Source: CAZXEU01 sp965207385
Lineage (GTDB): Bacteria > Bacteroidota > Rhodothermia > Rhodothermales > Bin80
Length of the DNA: 64,000 nt
Reading direction: 5' to 3'
Assembly (NCBI GenBank): GCA_965207385.1
Contig: CBDBLZ010000017.1
Coordinates: 88,822-152,821, forward strand
The translations under genes were made by a program, and so were the position numbers. Below, piece after piece: positions 37,580-46,089 of the stretch. The notes under the pieces were generated by a model. That model searched no databases and was not told the origin of the DNA. It was given only the letters and a program-made list of their open reading frames with translations. Positions within the stretch are counted from its first letter, which is position 1. Each line of letters opens with the position of its first letter.

Positions 37580-38191
37580 ATGAAAGCCTTAGCGGTTACA
37601 CTCTCATTCCTGCTGCTTCCTCTTGCCTCGTTCGCGCAGTCCAAAGCGGGCATGATCATGAAGGGGGGCATCTTCCTGAAACCTACACCGCCGGTTGCAC
37701 TTGACCAGCTTGTCGAGAAACGAAATATCGATCCCGCCATAGCTGTGCTTACGCAGAAGTTTGAACCGCGCCCCGTCCCCGAGCTCGATGCCTTCGCGGA
37801 TCAGCTTGTTCGATTAATGCTTGAGCACCAGGACAGCACCACAAGGTCACATGCACGCCGCGCACTTTATGAGGCGGGTAAGGCTCGGTCCGGCGGGACA
37901 CCCTACTCCAGGGCGACGGAGATATTCATAGAGATGTATGAGTCTGTCAGCAAGGACGAGGATCACCTAAAGCCAGACGGATATTTGCTTACCGTGTATA
38001 ATTCAGGGGGCGAAGATTACGTGCATAACCTGTTCGAGACCAGTCCGCAGCCGCCCGCGTGCCGGATAGGCTACGATACGCCCTGTCCGCACAAGGGGCC
38101 TTGGTGCAACGCAGCTTACGTGCTTACGGTGACCAAGAATCTCCCGGACCCTAAGCTCTGGGAGGACAGGTGTATGCCCATTGTTGAATAG
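37580..38191 (+). CDS. Small secreted protein paired with the HEXXH protein
   Basis: 203 aa from ATG 37580, two bases after the upstream stop, so certainly co-transcribed. A clean Sec signal peptide (MKALAVTLSFLLLPLASFAQ) precedes a mature domain of about 183 residues with a helical first half (LDQLVEKRNIDPAIAVL, ELDAFADQLVRLMLEHQD, SHARRALYEAG) and a cysteine-containing second half (PPACRIGYDTPCPHKGPWCNAAY). No family recognised. Its stop lies about 20 bases before the right duplicated arm. It could be a partner, inhibitor or substrate of the protease-like protein; this is inference from linkage. Confidence 0.7.
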   Translation: MKALAVTLSFLLLPLASFAQSKAGMIMKGGIFLKPTPPVALDQLVEKRNIDPAIAVLTQKFEPRPVPELDAFADQLVRLMLEHQDSTTRSHARRALYEAGKARSGGTPYSRATEIFIEMYESVSKDEDHLKPDGYLLTVYNSGGEDYVHNLFETSPQPPACRIGYDTPCPHKGPWCNAAYVLTVTKNLPDPKLWEDRCMPIVE

Positions 38192-38209
38192 GGCGGGACG
38201 CCATGCCCA

Positions 38210-38583
38210 CGGCAAGCCCCGGCTGTGGGCAGCGCTGGAAGAATGGCGGCCCACCCTTCCCTTGGACGTGCCGGTCGGCACCTACCGCTTCTCGTGCATG
38301 GGCTGCGAGCTTGATCTGCTGATGGGCGAGGCCACCGAGGCAAGGCTTCCGGCCCGCACGTTTGAGGCCGTGTACCTGGATCCGTTCAGCCCAAGGGCCA
38401 ATCCCGAGTTGTTCACCCCCGGGTTCCTGTCCGCGCTCTACCGGGCTACGACCCCGGGCGGGCGTATTGCGACCTACTCTGCTGCCGGGGCCGTGCGACG
38501 TGCCCTTGCTGCCGCGGGATATGAGGTGAGGCGCGAGGCCGGCCCGCCGGGCAAGCGCGAGTTTCTGACAGGCTCAGGAAAGC
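38210..38583 (+). pseudogene. mnmD 3' fragment, copy 2
   Basis: Begins abruptly at the homology edge (KPRLWAALEEW corresponds to RPRLWAALVDW in the intact gene) and lacks the SAM-binding N-terminal half. A missing G near 38571 also shifts the frame past the normal stop, so the frame runs on antisense through the aconitase-X small subunit gene. The middle is nearly identical to 33460-33780. Not functional. Confidence 0.85.
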
Positions 38584-38996
38584 GTCCTGTCCGTAATTGC
38601 TATGCGTCCGTCCTGCTCCAGCGTGGCCCACTGGCCCGAGCGCAGCCGGCAAAAGTCGTCCTCCGACAGGCTTGCAACCGGCAGCACCTTGCCGTAGAGC
38701 TCCTCGGCCACAATCGAGGCCAGGGTCAGGAAGGCGTCCGGGCCGCAGGCAATCACGGCGGCCGGCGCCGTCCCCCGCCGCAGGGACTCCAATAGGACCG
38801 CCGTGGAGGTGCTTGAGCCGCGCGTGGCGGGAAGCGCGAGGATAGAAGCAGCGGCAACGCAGCCCGAAAGCGGATGCCTGCGGTCAATGATCTCACCGGT
38901 TGCAGCATCGTAGCCGCCCCAGAAGCTGAGCGGCTCCCGGCTGGCCAGCACCTTGCCGGCTGCCGGTCCCGCTACAAGCATACGTGCCCGGATCAA
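38574..38996 (-). CDS. Aconitase X swivel-domain (small) subunit, DUF126, copy 2
   Basis: 140 aa, the functional copy by context: its TTG start (38996) overlaps the stop of the intact large-subunit gene (TTGA), the usual translational coupling of AcnX subunits. Same DUF126 motifs as copy 1; only a few residues differ. The small subunit supplies the swivelling lid over the iron-sulfur active site of the large subunit. Confidence 0.9.
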   Translation of the reverse strand: MIRARMLVAGPAAGKVLASREPLSFWGGYDAATGEIIDRRHPLSGCVAAASILALPATRGSSTSTAVLLESLRRGTAPAAVIACGPDAFLTLASIVAEELYGKVLPVASLSEDDFCRLRSGQWATLEQDGRIAITDRTLS

Positions 38997-40252
38997 CCCT
39001 TCCACGGCTCTTCGCTCAGCGTTACCCGCCCGCTCGCGGCGGACTCCACGCAGTCCCGCAGGCTCCCGTACACCACGCGGGTCCCCAGCAGCCCCGGCGC
39101 ATAGTATGCGTACTTGGCAGAATTGGTCATGATGGTCCGCACGCGCCGCGGCAGCATGGGCGTGGTCAGAATGCACGTATCCACGGTCACCGCGCCGCCG
39201 AAAGCCTCCAGGTGCGCCAGATGCCCCTTTCGCATTGCCAGCTGCCGCATCGCGCGGCTTGAGGTAACCAGGAATTGCACATCAACGTGCCTATGCCGTC
39301 CCTTGAGGAGGGGGGCCAAACGGCCAAACTCTGTGATGGAAAAATGCGGACTCCCCAGAATAACCATGTCCAGCGCTTCGCCCTCTGCTGTTGTGAGCTC
39401 GCGCCTGGCATCTCTCAGGCGGTCCAGCGTCACCTCCACCGTCCGCTCCGGCGCTTGGCCCTGGAAAGCTGCCTCCATGGTCGGCGCCTCGGGCGTTACG
39501 CCCACGAGGTGGAAGAGGGCAACCGCGCCCGAAGAGGCCATGGCTGCACCCAGCGCTTTCAGCGCGTCCTCGTCCGGCCGCACGTCCAGCCCCGCAAGCA
39601 CCGGCACGGCATCCCTGGCTTCCTTTCCCACGAGGTGCCCCAGAACGCCGAAAAAGCCGTCGTCTTCCTGCACGGCCACCGGCACATCCACCAGCCGAAT
39701 GAGGATACGTCCGGCCCTGTTCTCCTTCAGATGCAACCCGGCTGCCGGTGCCCGCCCCGTGATGGCGGCACAGATATCCAGAAGATCCGGGTACCGTTCG
39801 GTCCTGGCTCCCAGTACGGAATTGGCAAACACCACCGCACTGGATTCTCCCCAGGCCACCTGCTGTCCGAAGCTCGGGCGCGCGGCCTCCTGGTACGGAG
39901 CGCAGGTCCAGGTCGGCCGGCATCCCATTGCGGTGTAGGCCTTCATCTGCCTCCGTGCCGGCTCCGCCCAGTCCGCAGGGACGCTCCAGGCCTGCCAGCC
40001 GTGCACGTCCACGCCGCTCACGTTCAGCGTAGTCGGTACCACAACGCGCGCGCCGAGACCCGCCAGCCGCTCCGCGTATTCGAGCGTGGCCTGCCCCTGG
40101 TAAAGGCTGCTGTCCACGTGTGCGGCTTCGATATCGAGCAGGCTGTCGGTACGGAAAGCGGGCAGCATGCGCACCAGGATGCGCATGGCCATGGCTGCTG
40201 CCGGACCCCGCTCTCCTGCGAGCGCGGCCCGGTCTGCTTCGCTGAGCTGCAT
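38993..40252 (-). CDS. Aconitase X catalytic (large) subunit, DUF521
   Basis: 419 aa from ATG 40252; the frame open to 41116 is a shadow of the phosphoesterase gene. AcnX motifs seen: LDIEAAHVDSSLYQG, VPTTLNVSGVD, YTAMGCRPTWTCAPYQ with two cluster cysteines, WGESSAVVFANSVLGARTERYPD, VVFANSV, ALFHLVGVTPEAP, ILGSPHFSITEFG and VDTCILTTPM with the third cysteine. Bacterial two-subunit AcnX enzymes are usually cis-3-hydroxy-L-proline dehydratases; archaeal ones are phosphomevalonate dehydratases. The bacterial role is the more likely here, but no proline catabolic genes are adjacent. Confidence 0.9.
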   Translation of the reverse strand: MQLSEADRAALAGERGPAAAMAMRILVRMLPAFRTDSLLDIEAAHVDSSLYQGQATLEYAERLAGLGARVVVPTTLNVSGVDVHGWQAWSVPADWAEPARRQMKAYTAMGCRPTWTCAPYQEAARPSFGQQVAWGESSAVVFANSVLGARTERYPDLLDICAAITGRAPAAGLHLKENRAGRILIRLVDVPVAVQEDDGFFGVLGHLVGKEARDAVPVLAGLDVRPDEDALKALGAAMASSGAVALFHLVGVTPEAPTMEAAFQGQAPERTVEVTLDRLRDARRELTTAEGEALDMVILGSPHFSITEFGRLAPLLKGRHRHVDVQFLVTSSRAMRQLAMRKGHLAHLEAFGGAVTVDTCILTTPMLPRRVRTIMTNSAKYAYYAPGLLGTRVVYGSLRDCVESAASGRVTLSEEPWKG

Positions 40253-40429
40253 GGTACGTTGACTCCGGTTAATCAACATACTGCAAAGCCGCAGACTATG
40301 CATGGGCATCTCTCTTGACTGTGAGGCCCCGGTTCCATAAGCTGACTTCCGGTTATGCCTGCCGGCGCGGGCTGCCAATCCTTGCCGCAGTGCCATCCGG
40401 CATCCTTGATCCCTCTGCGAATCTCCAGC

Positions 40430-43099
40430 ATGCGCATGCACTCCACACTGAAGGCCGCTGCCCTGATGTCGCTTCTGCTTGCAGGCTGCAGGGCAGATAC
40501 CGCGCGCTTTGCGATGACACTTTCCGACAGTGCCGAACGGGCATGGATCGGACCCGACTACTATGCCAATCGACTCATGGACTGGCGGCTCGCCGACGGC
40601 CGCGTCGAATGCACGGAGGGACGCGCCGCCAAGCCGATGCGCACGCTTCATCTGCTGACGCGCTCTCTTGCAGAAGAACCAGCCGAGCTGGACATGTCTG
40701 TCAGGACGGGCGCCATAGTTCCGGGCGACTCCCTGCACGCGGGAACGTGGTCGGGCTTCCTGATCGGCGCCGGAGGCGCTCATGTGGATTTTCGCATCAG
40801 CAGCCTCGCGCACCACTGGCCTGCCGAGGACGGCGGACTGATCGTAGCCGTGGACGGCACAGGCAGCATAGTGGTGCGAAGCAATACCAACCCGGACGCT
40901 CCCAAGGGACCAAATGCCAACATGACGACAGACGCGTGGCCGCTCTACGAGGCCGCCTCGCGCCAGAGGGATGACGGCGAGGCCGCCGCGGATTATGTGC
41001 TGTCCGTGCGCGCAGAACCGCTGGAGGGCTCCTACAGCCTCGATGTCACGCTGCGCGACGGCCGCACGGACACAATACTTGAAACGGCTCGCTATGAGGG
41101 CATGGATGCCGAGCATTTATCCGGCAATGTCGCCCTGGTCTCCCACACGAGCCCCCGTATGGAAGGGCCGGGATACTGGTTCCAGGACTGGATGCTGTCG
41201 GGACCCAAGGTCGAGCATCATCCCGACCGTGCATTCGGACCCGTGATGGGCACGATGTACACTATCAGCGACAGTGCGCTGAACCTGACGGCCCAGATGG
41301 CGGCGCTCGGATCTGGCGACGCCGACTCGGCCCGGCTCGAAGTCCAGGAGGACGGCGCATGGCGGACGCTGGCGTCAGCGGAACTCATCGGAGAAAGCTA
41401 TACCATTCCCTTTCGGGTGCGCGGATGGGATCGGAACACGGATACAGCCTACCGTGTGGCCTACGAGCTTGATGGAAAGGAGCATCATTTCGGTGGTACG
41501 CTTCGGGCTCCCCGGACCGGGGACGACGAATTCGTCCTGGCATCGCTCAACTGCCAGAATATTTCTCAGGGCCGGAATCTAGTGTGGAATCACAGCACGA
41601 TATGGTACCCACACACCGACCTCACCAGGGCCGTGGCGCACCACGACCCGGATATGCTCTTCTTCGCTGGCGACCAGATCTACGAAGGCGGGCTGGCCGG
41701 CATCGTACGAACGCCCCTGGAGACGGCCATTCTCGACTACCATTACCACTGGTACCGGTTTGTCTGGGCATTCCGGGACCTGATGCGAGACCGGCCAACG
41801 GTTGCCATTCCCGATGACCATGACGTGTACCACGGAAATATCTGGGGCGACGGCGGCATCAAGGCCGAAGGCGAAGCCCGGCCGCTTTCGGACAACGGCG
41901 GCTACATCATGGATCCGCGCTTTGTCAACGCCGTGCACCGAACACAGGTCTCGCATTTGCCTGACCCTCACGATCCAACTCCCATAGAGCAAGACATTAC
42001 CGTCTACTACACGGACATCCGCTACGGCGGCATCAGTTTTGCCGTAGTTGCGGACCGCATGTGGAAATCCACTCCCCGCCGGGTGCTCCCGGAGGCGGAG
42101 ATCCACAACGGCTGGCCCCAGAATCCCGAATTCGACACCACGGTGCCAACCGAAGCTACGCTGCTCGGACCGAGGCAACTGGAATTCCTGTCGGACTGGG
42201 CCCACGACTTCAGCGGCGATACTTGGATGAAGGTGATGTTGTCGCAGACCCTATTCAGCAACCTGGCTACACTGCCTTCAGGGTCAACCGATGACAGCGT
42301 AGTGCCGGGCATGCGCTACCCGGAACCGGATGAGTATATCACCGACGACCAGCTGGGAACCGACATGGACTCCAACGGCTGGCCGCAAACGGGGCGCAAC
42401 AGGGCACTGCGCATCATCCGCAAGGGCTTTGCCCTGCACGTCGCCGGTGACCAGCATCTCGGCAGCTTTGTCCGCTACGGCGTCGACGACTTTGACGACG
42501 GGCCGCACGCCTTTATTTCTCCGGCAATCGCCAATGTGTGGCCCCGCCGCTGGTTTCCCCCAACGCCCGACACCCGGCGCGCGCCCGACGCGCCGCCCTA
42601 CACGGGACGGCACCTGGACGGCTTCGGCAATCACATGACGGTGCATGCCGTCGCCAATCCCGTGCGTTCCGGAAAGCAGCCGGAAGCGCTCTACGACCGG
42701 GTGCCAGGCTACGGCATCATCCGCTTCCACCGCTCGCAACGCACCATTACTGCGGAGGCGTGGCCGCGGTGGATCGACCCCTCGGCATCTGACGCCGCGC
42801 AATACGCAGGATGGCCCGTGACAATAGCTCAGGAGGACAATTACGGCCGCGCCAGGGAGGGCTTCCTGCCAGCACTCGAAATCGAGGGGCCGCAGGAGCC
42901 TGTCGTCCAGGTTGTCCACGAGCAGTCCGGCGAAGTTCTCTACACACTTCGTGCGCAGGCCGGCGTTTTCCGGCCGTGGGTCTTCGACGCGGGCGCCACC
43001 TATTCCGTGGCAGTAGGGGAATCACCCGGCGAACGCCTGGTGGCGCAGCGGCTGCGGGTCGCAGAATCGGATACCGCCAGGATTCATTTCATGCCTTAG
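40430..43099 (+). CDS. PhoD-like metallophosphoesterase lipoprotein
   Basis: About 889 aa from ATG 40430. Lipoprotein signal with lipobox LLLAGC. The first 300 residues form a beta-sandwich-like region (WRLADGRVECTEGRA, LDMSVRTGAIVPGDS). The PhoD-type metallophosphatase core has FVLASLNCQN, DMLFFAGDQIYEGG, IPDDHDVYHGN, VVADRMWKS, MKVMLSQTLFSN and the late AGDQHLGSFVRYG. PhoD enzymes are Ca/Fe-dependent phosphodiesterases/alkaline phosphatases. This one is long and lies 3 bases before a sulfatase, suggesting extracytoplasmic removal of phosphate or related groups from glycans. Substrate uncertain. Confidence 0.87.
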   Translation: MRMHSTLKAAALMSLLLAGCRADTARFAMTLSDSAERAWIGPDYYANRLMDWRLADGRVECTEGRAAKPMRTLHLLTRSLAEEPAELDMSVRTGAIVPGDSLHAGTWSGFLIGAGGAHVDFRISSLAHHWPAEDGGLIVAVDGTGSIVVRSNTNPDAPKGPNANMTTDAWPLYEAASRQRDDGEAAADYVLSVRAEPLEGSYSLDVTLRDGRTDTILETARYEGMDAEHLSGNVALVSHTSPRMEGPGYWFQDWMLSGPKVEHHPDRAFGPVMGTMYTISDSALNLTAQMAALGSGDADSARLEVQEDGAWRTLASAELIGESYTIPFRVRGWDRNTDTAYRVAYELDGKEHHFGGTLRAPRTGDDEFVLASLNCQNISQGRNLVWNHSTIWYPHTDLTRAVAHHDPDMLFFAGDQIYEGGLAGIVRTPLETAILDYHYHWYRFVWAFRDLMRDRPTVAIPDDHDVYHGNIWGDGGIKAEGEARPLSDNGGYIMDPRFVNAVHRTQVSHLPDPHDPTPIEQDITVYYTDIRYGGISFAVVADRMWKSTPRRVLPEAEIHNGWPQNPEFDTTVPTEATLLGPRQLEFLSDWAHDFSGDTWMKVMLSQTLFSNLATLPSGSTDDSVVPGMRYPEPDEYITDDQLGTDMDSNGWPQTGRNRALRIIRKGFALHVAGDQHLGSFVRYGVDDFDDGPHAFISPAIANVWPRRWFPPTPDTRRAPDAPPYTGRHLDGFGNHMTVHAVANPVRSGKQPEALYDRVPGYGIIRFHRSQRTITAEAWPRWIDPSASDAAQYAGWPVTIAQEDNYGRAREGFLPALEIEGPQEPVVQVVHEQSGEVLYTLRAQAGVFRPWVFDAGATYSVAVGESPGERLVAQRLRVAESDTARIHFMP

Positions 43100-43102
43100 G
43101 CC

Positions 43103-44506
43103 ATGTCCCGGCTCTGGATTCTCTCGCTGCTTCTGGGTGCGTGCGCCCCGCAGCACAAGAACGTCGTCGTCGTCCTGGTCGACGATCTGGGCTGGATGGA
43201 TACGGCGGCCTACGGCAGCACCTTCTATGAGACGCCCAACATCGGGCGGCTCGCGGCATCCGGCGTACGCTTTACCTCATTCTATGCCGCCAGTCCGGTT
43301 TGCTCCCCTACCCGCGCGAGCATCATGACCGGACGGCACCCGGCCCGGCTACAGATCACGAACTGGATCGGTGGCAACCAGCGGGGCTTATTGGATCCCG
43401 CTCCCTATCTGCCGGCACTGCCGCTTGAGGAGGTCACGCTTGGCGAGGCGTTTGAGGAGGCGGGCTACGCGACGGCGTACATGGGCAAGTGGCACCTGGG
43501 CACCGCGGGGCACATGCCCGTCGATCAGGGCTTTGCCACCATGCGGGCGGTCAATTTCGCGGGGCAACCGTCGTCCTTCTTTGCTCCCTACAGGAATCCT
43601 GGCCGCCCGGCGACCGACGTGCCGGACCTGGAGGGAGACGCGGATGGCACCTACCTGACGGACCGGCTTACCGACCTTGGCGTGCAATTCGTGCGCGAAA
43701 ACCGGGACCGGCCCTTTCTGCTTTTTCTCTCCTATTACACGGTCCACACGCCTCTTGAGGCGAAACCCGAGCTTGTGGCACGCTACGAGCAAAAGGCGAC
43801 CGGGACGACAGCGTTTGCAGAGGAACAGTACTCGAGTCTGACGCGACAGCACCAGGATCATGCCACGTACGCGGGCATGATCCACTCCCTGGACGAAGGC
43901 GTGGGCCGCTTGCTCGATACGCTTGCGGAGCTTGGCCTTGCCGGCAATACGGTCGTGGTTTTCACCTCCGACAATGGTGGCCTGAGCACGCTGAGCAACC
44001 GGCGATCGTGGGCACCTACCTCCAACCGGCCGCTGCGCGCCGGCAAGGGGTGGCTGTACGAGGGCGGAATTCGCATACCGCTGATCATCCGCGACGGTGG
44101 CCGGCGCGCAGAAGCTCAGTTGCGGGATGTGCATGGCACCACGACCGATCTGTTCCCAACGCTGCTGGACCTGGCGGGCCTGGCACTGCGCAGCTCCGAT
44201 CACGTAGACGGGCAAAGCCTCTGGCAGGCTTCAGATGACGCACGCAGGCCGCTCTTCTGGCACTTTCCGCACTACCACGGCTCAGGCAATCGACCGTCGG
44301 GCGCCGTACGCAGCGGCAGGTACAAGCTGGTCGAGTACTTCGAGGACGGTCGCACGGAACTCTACGACCTCGCGTCGGACCTGGGAGAATCGACCGACCT
44401 CCGTGCCGCACTGCCGGATACGGCCTCGCAGCTGCACGCGGCACTCAGTCAGTGGCGTCGCGAAGTCGGCGCCCGCATGCCTACGGTGCCACAAGACGAT
44501 AGCTGA
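43103..44506 (+). CDS. Arylsulfatase-family sulfatase lipoprotein
   Basis: 467 aa. Lipobox LLLGAC near residue 14 indicates an envelope lipoprotein. The sulfatase N-terminal metal motif VVVVLVDDLGWMD (Asp pair) and the signature CSPTRASIMTGR with Cys67, the residue converted to formylglycine, are intact; YMGKWHLG, FTSDNGG and DLFPTLLDLAGL complete the S1 family pattern. It hydrolyses sulfate esters, most likely on polysaccharides given the neighbours. No sulfatase-maturing enzyme is in the window. Co-transcribed with the phosphoesterase gene; convergent with and overlapping the next gene by 26 bases. Confidence 0.93.
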   Translation: MSRLWILSLLLGACAPQHKNVVVVLVDDLGWMDTAAYGSTFYETPNIGRLAASGVRFTSFYAASPVCSPTRASIMTGRHPARLQITNWIGGNQRGLLDPAPYLPALPLEEVTLGEAFEEAGYATAYMGKWHLGTAGHMPVDQGFATMRAVNFAGQPSSFFAPYRNPGRPATDVPDLEGDADGTYLTDRLTDLGVQFVRENRDRPFLLFLSYYTVHTPLEAKPELVARYEQKATGTTAFAEEQYSSLTRQHQDHATYAGMIHSLDEGVGRLLDTLAELGLAGNTVVVFTSDNGGLSTLSNRRSWAPTSNRPLRAGKGWLYEGGIRIPLIIRDGGRRAEAQLRDVHGTTTDLFPTLLDLAGLALRSSDHVDGQSLWQASDDARRPLFWHFPHYHGSGNRPSGAVRSGRYKLVEYFEDGRTELYDLASDLGESTDLRAALPDTASQLHAALSQWRREVGARMPTVPQDDS

Positions 44507-45977
44507 CAAACGCCACGTGCCGGCTGTCGGGAGACCACGAAGGCACGTTGATGGTCCCCTGCCCGCCGAACAGGGTCGCAAGTACACGCGGCGTCTCGGA
44601 ACCGTCCGCCGGCATGATCCGAAGGACTACGTCTCTGTTGGGTGGATGGCCCTCCACACTCTTGTCGTAGGACAGGAAAACGATCCAGCGGCCATCAGGT
44701 GAGGGATGCGGAAACCAGTCCCCGTATTCGTCATGCTGGGTTACCTGGCGCTGGTCCGTTCCGTCGGGGTTCATCCGCCAGATCTTCATCTGGCCCGTCC
44801 GGACTGAATTGAAGTAGATGGTTTCTCCATCAGGACTGTACTCGGGACCGTCATCGAGGCCGGGTGCATCCGTGAGGCGAATCTCGTCGCCCCCTCCCGC
44901 GGGAATGGCGTACACATCGTACTCGCCGCCTCGTCTTGCGCAATACACGAGCGTCTGGCCGTCCGGCGACCAGCCGTGCCAGTACGAAGGCGCAAGCGGC
45001 GTCACGAGACTGGGCACCCCGCCTGCGGCAGGAACCGTGTAGATGAGCGAGCCCACCCCTTCGGGGCTGTGGCTGATGGCCAGCATGGTCCCGTCGGGCG
45101 AGAATCCGTGATCATTGTTGCACCGGTCGGCAAAACCGGTGTCGATCATGACGGGCTCGCCGCCCTGCATGCCTATCCGATACAGCCTGCCTCCACTGTT
45201 GAAAACAAGCTCGTCGCCATCCGGCGCCCAGTTCGGAGCCTCAAAATGTTCCCGGGCCTGCCGTACGATGTGCCGCTCGCCAGATGCGACATCAATGGTC
45301 TCCAGCGTACTCTCCACGACTCGCTCGCCCTGCACTTCCCGGGAGACTAGCTGCACGCCCGTAAAGTCCACCGTGGCAGTTGCCTCCTCGTCATGCGAGC
45401 AGACCACAAGCCCGGCGAAGGCGGAATCGGGAACCGGCACGGTGACGCTGCCCACGACCTGGCTCGCGCCGCCCTCCGGCGTCACGTAGAGCGTGAAGAG
45501 ATCTGCCGTGCGTTCCAGCCGCAAGGTTGCCGGGCCGCGCACCGCAGCCTGCACTTCCTCCGTGGGTCCGTTCGCCTCCTTTCGGTACTGCAGAACAATG
45601 AGGCTGTCGCCGTGCACTAGCGCGTCGGCATACACCGCCCCGGGCGACAGGTCCGCGCGTACCATCCAGCCGGCCTTTCTGTGCGGGTGGCCGCCCTCCG
45701 AAACGAACTCGACATCGGCGGCAAGAACCAGATCGCCACGCGTCTTCGTCCACGCGAAATAAAAGGCGTCCTCCGTCCCGTATATGTTGGCACCGCTGCC
45801 TGTAACGCGATACGAATCTGTACCAGGGTCGTAGCGGATACTGCCGCCGAGCGGAGGATCACCCACATTGGTTTGACCCTCGAACATGCCGGCCTGTCCG
45901 CAGGAGCACATGAGCAAGGCTGCCAGCGCCCAGAGCGCGCCAGCTCCGGGCATGGATTCCGCAATACTACACATCAT
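44481..45977 (-). CDS. Lipoprotein with concanavalin-like domain and TolB/PD40 beta-propeller
   Basis: About 498 aa from ATG 45977 (45953 and TTG 46010 are alternatives; TTG 46010 would sit inside the promoter). A hydrophobic stretch ends in LMCSCGQ, a probable lipoprotein cysteine. Residues about 25-200 resemble a DUF1349/LamG-like jelly roll (YFAWTKTRGDLVLAADVEF, AGWMVRADLSPGAVYAD). Residues about 210-495 are PD40 repeats (APNWAPDGDELVF, WSPDGQTLVYCARR, YSPDGETIYFNS, PSPDGRWIVFLS, WSPDSRHVAFVS), a propeller as in TolB. Likely an envelope glycan-binding protein accompanying the catabolic genes on both sides. Function inferred. Confidence 0.85.
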   Translation of the reverse strand: MMCSIAESMPGAGALWALAALLMCSCGQAGMFEGQTNVGDPPLGGSIRYDPGTDSYRVTGSGANIYGTEDAFYFAWTKTRGDLVLAADVEFVSEGGHPHRKAGWMVRADLSPGAVYADALVHGDSLIVLQYRKEANGPTEEVQAAVRGPATLRLERTADLFTLYVTPEGGASQVVGSVTVPVPDSAFAGLVVCSHDEEATATVDFTGVQLVSREVQGERVVESTLETIDVASGERHIVRQAREHFEAPNWAPDGDELVFNSGGRLYRIGMQGGEPVMIDTGFADRCNNDHGFSPDGTMLAISHSPEGVGSLIYTVPAAGGVPSLVTPLAPSYWHGWSPDGQTLVYCARRGGEYDVYAIPAGGGDEIRLTDAPGLDDGPEYSPDGETIYFNSVRTGQMKIWRMNPDGTDQRQVTQHDEYGDWFPHPSPDGRWIVFLSYDKSVEGHPPNRDVVLRIMPADGSETPRVLATLFGGQGTINVPSWSPDSRHVAFVSYRLVAP

Positions 45978-45990
45978 AATGTTGGAGACT

Positions 45991-46019
45991 TTGCAACGAA
46001 GAGCACCCAATTTGATAAT
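45991..46019 (+). promoter_or_regulatory. Candidate sigma70-like promoter for the DUF1080 gene
   Basis: TTGCAA at 45991-45996 is 17 bases from GATAAT at 46014-46019, good matches to -35 and -10 boxes, about 70 bases before the ATG at 46090. Confidence 0.4.
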
Positions 46020-46048
46020 ATAGGCAAGGTTCAGCCACGGACAAGTCC
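46018..46048 (-). promoter_or_regulatory. Candidate promoter for the PD40 lipoprotein gene
   Basis: On the minus strand TTGTCC is about 16 bases from TATATT, overlapping the plus-strand candidate promoter. The overlap would make the two divergent genes compete or be co-regulated. Confidence 0.3.
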
Positions 46049-46089
46049 GCCCCGCACCAACTCGGTATCAAACGCAACTGCACTGCACC

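Larger units (their letters stand above)
38210..39512. repeat. Right arm of the 1.3-kb direct duplication
   Basis: Direct repeat of 33421-34724 (see that entry). In this arm the aconitase-X genes are intact and mnmD is truncated, the mirror of the left arm. Confidence 0.95.
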
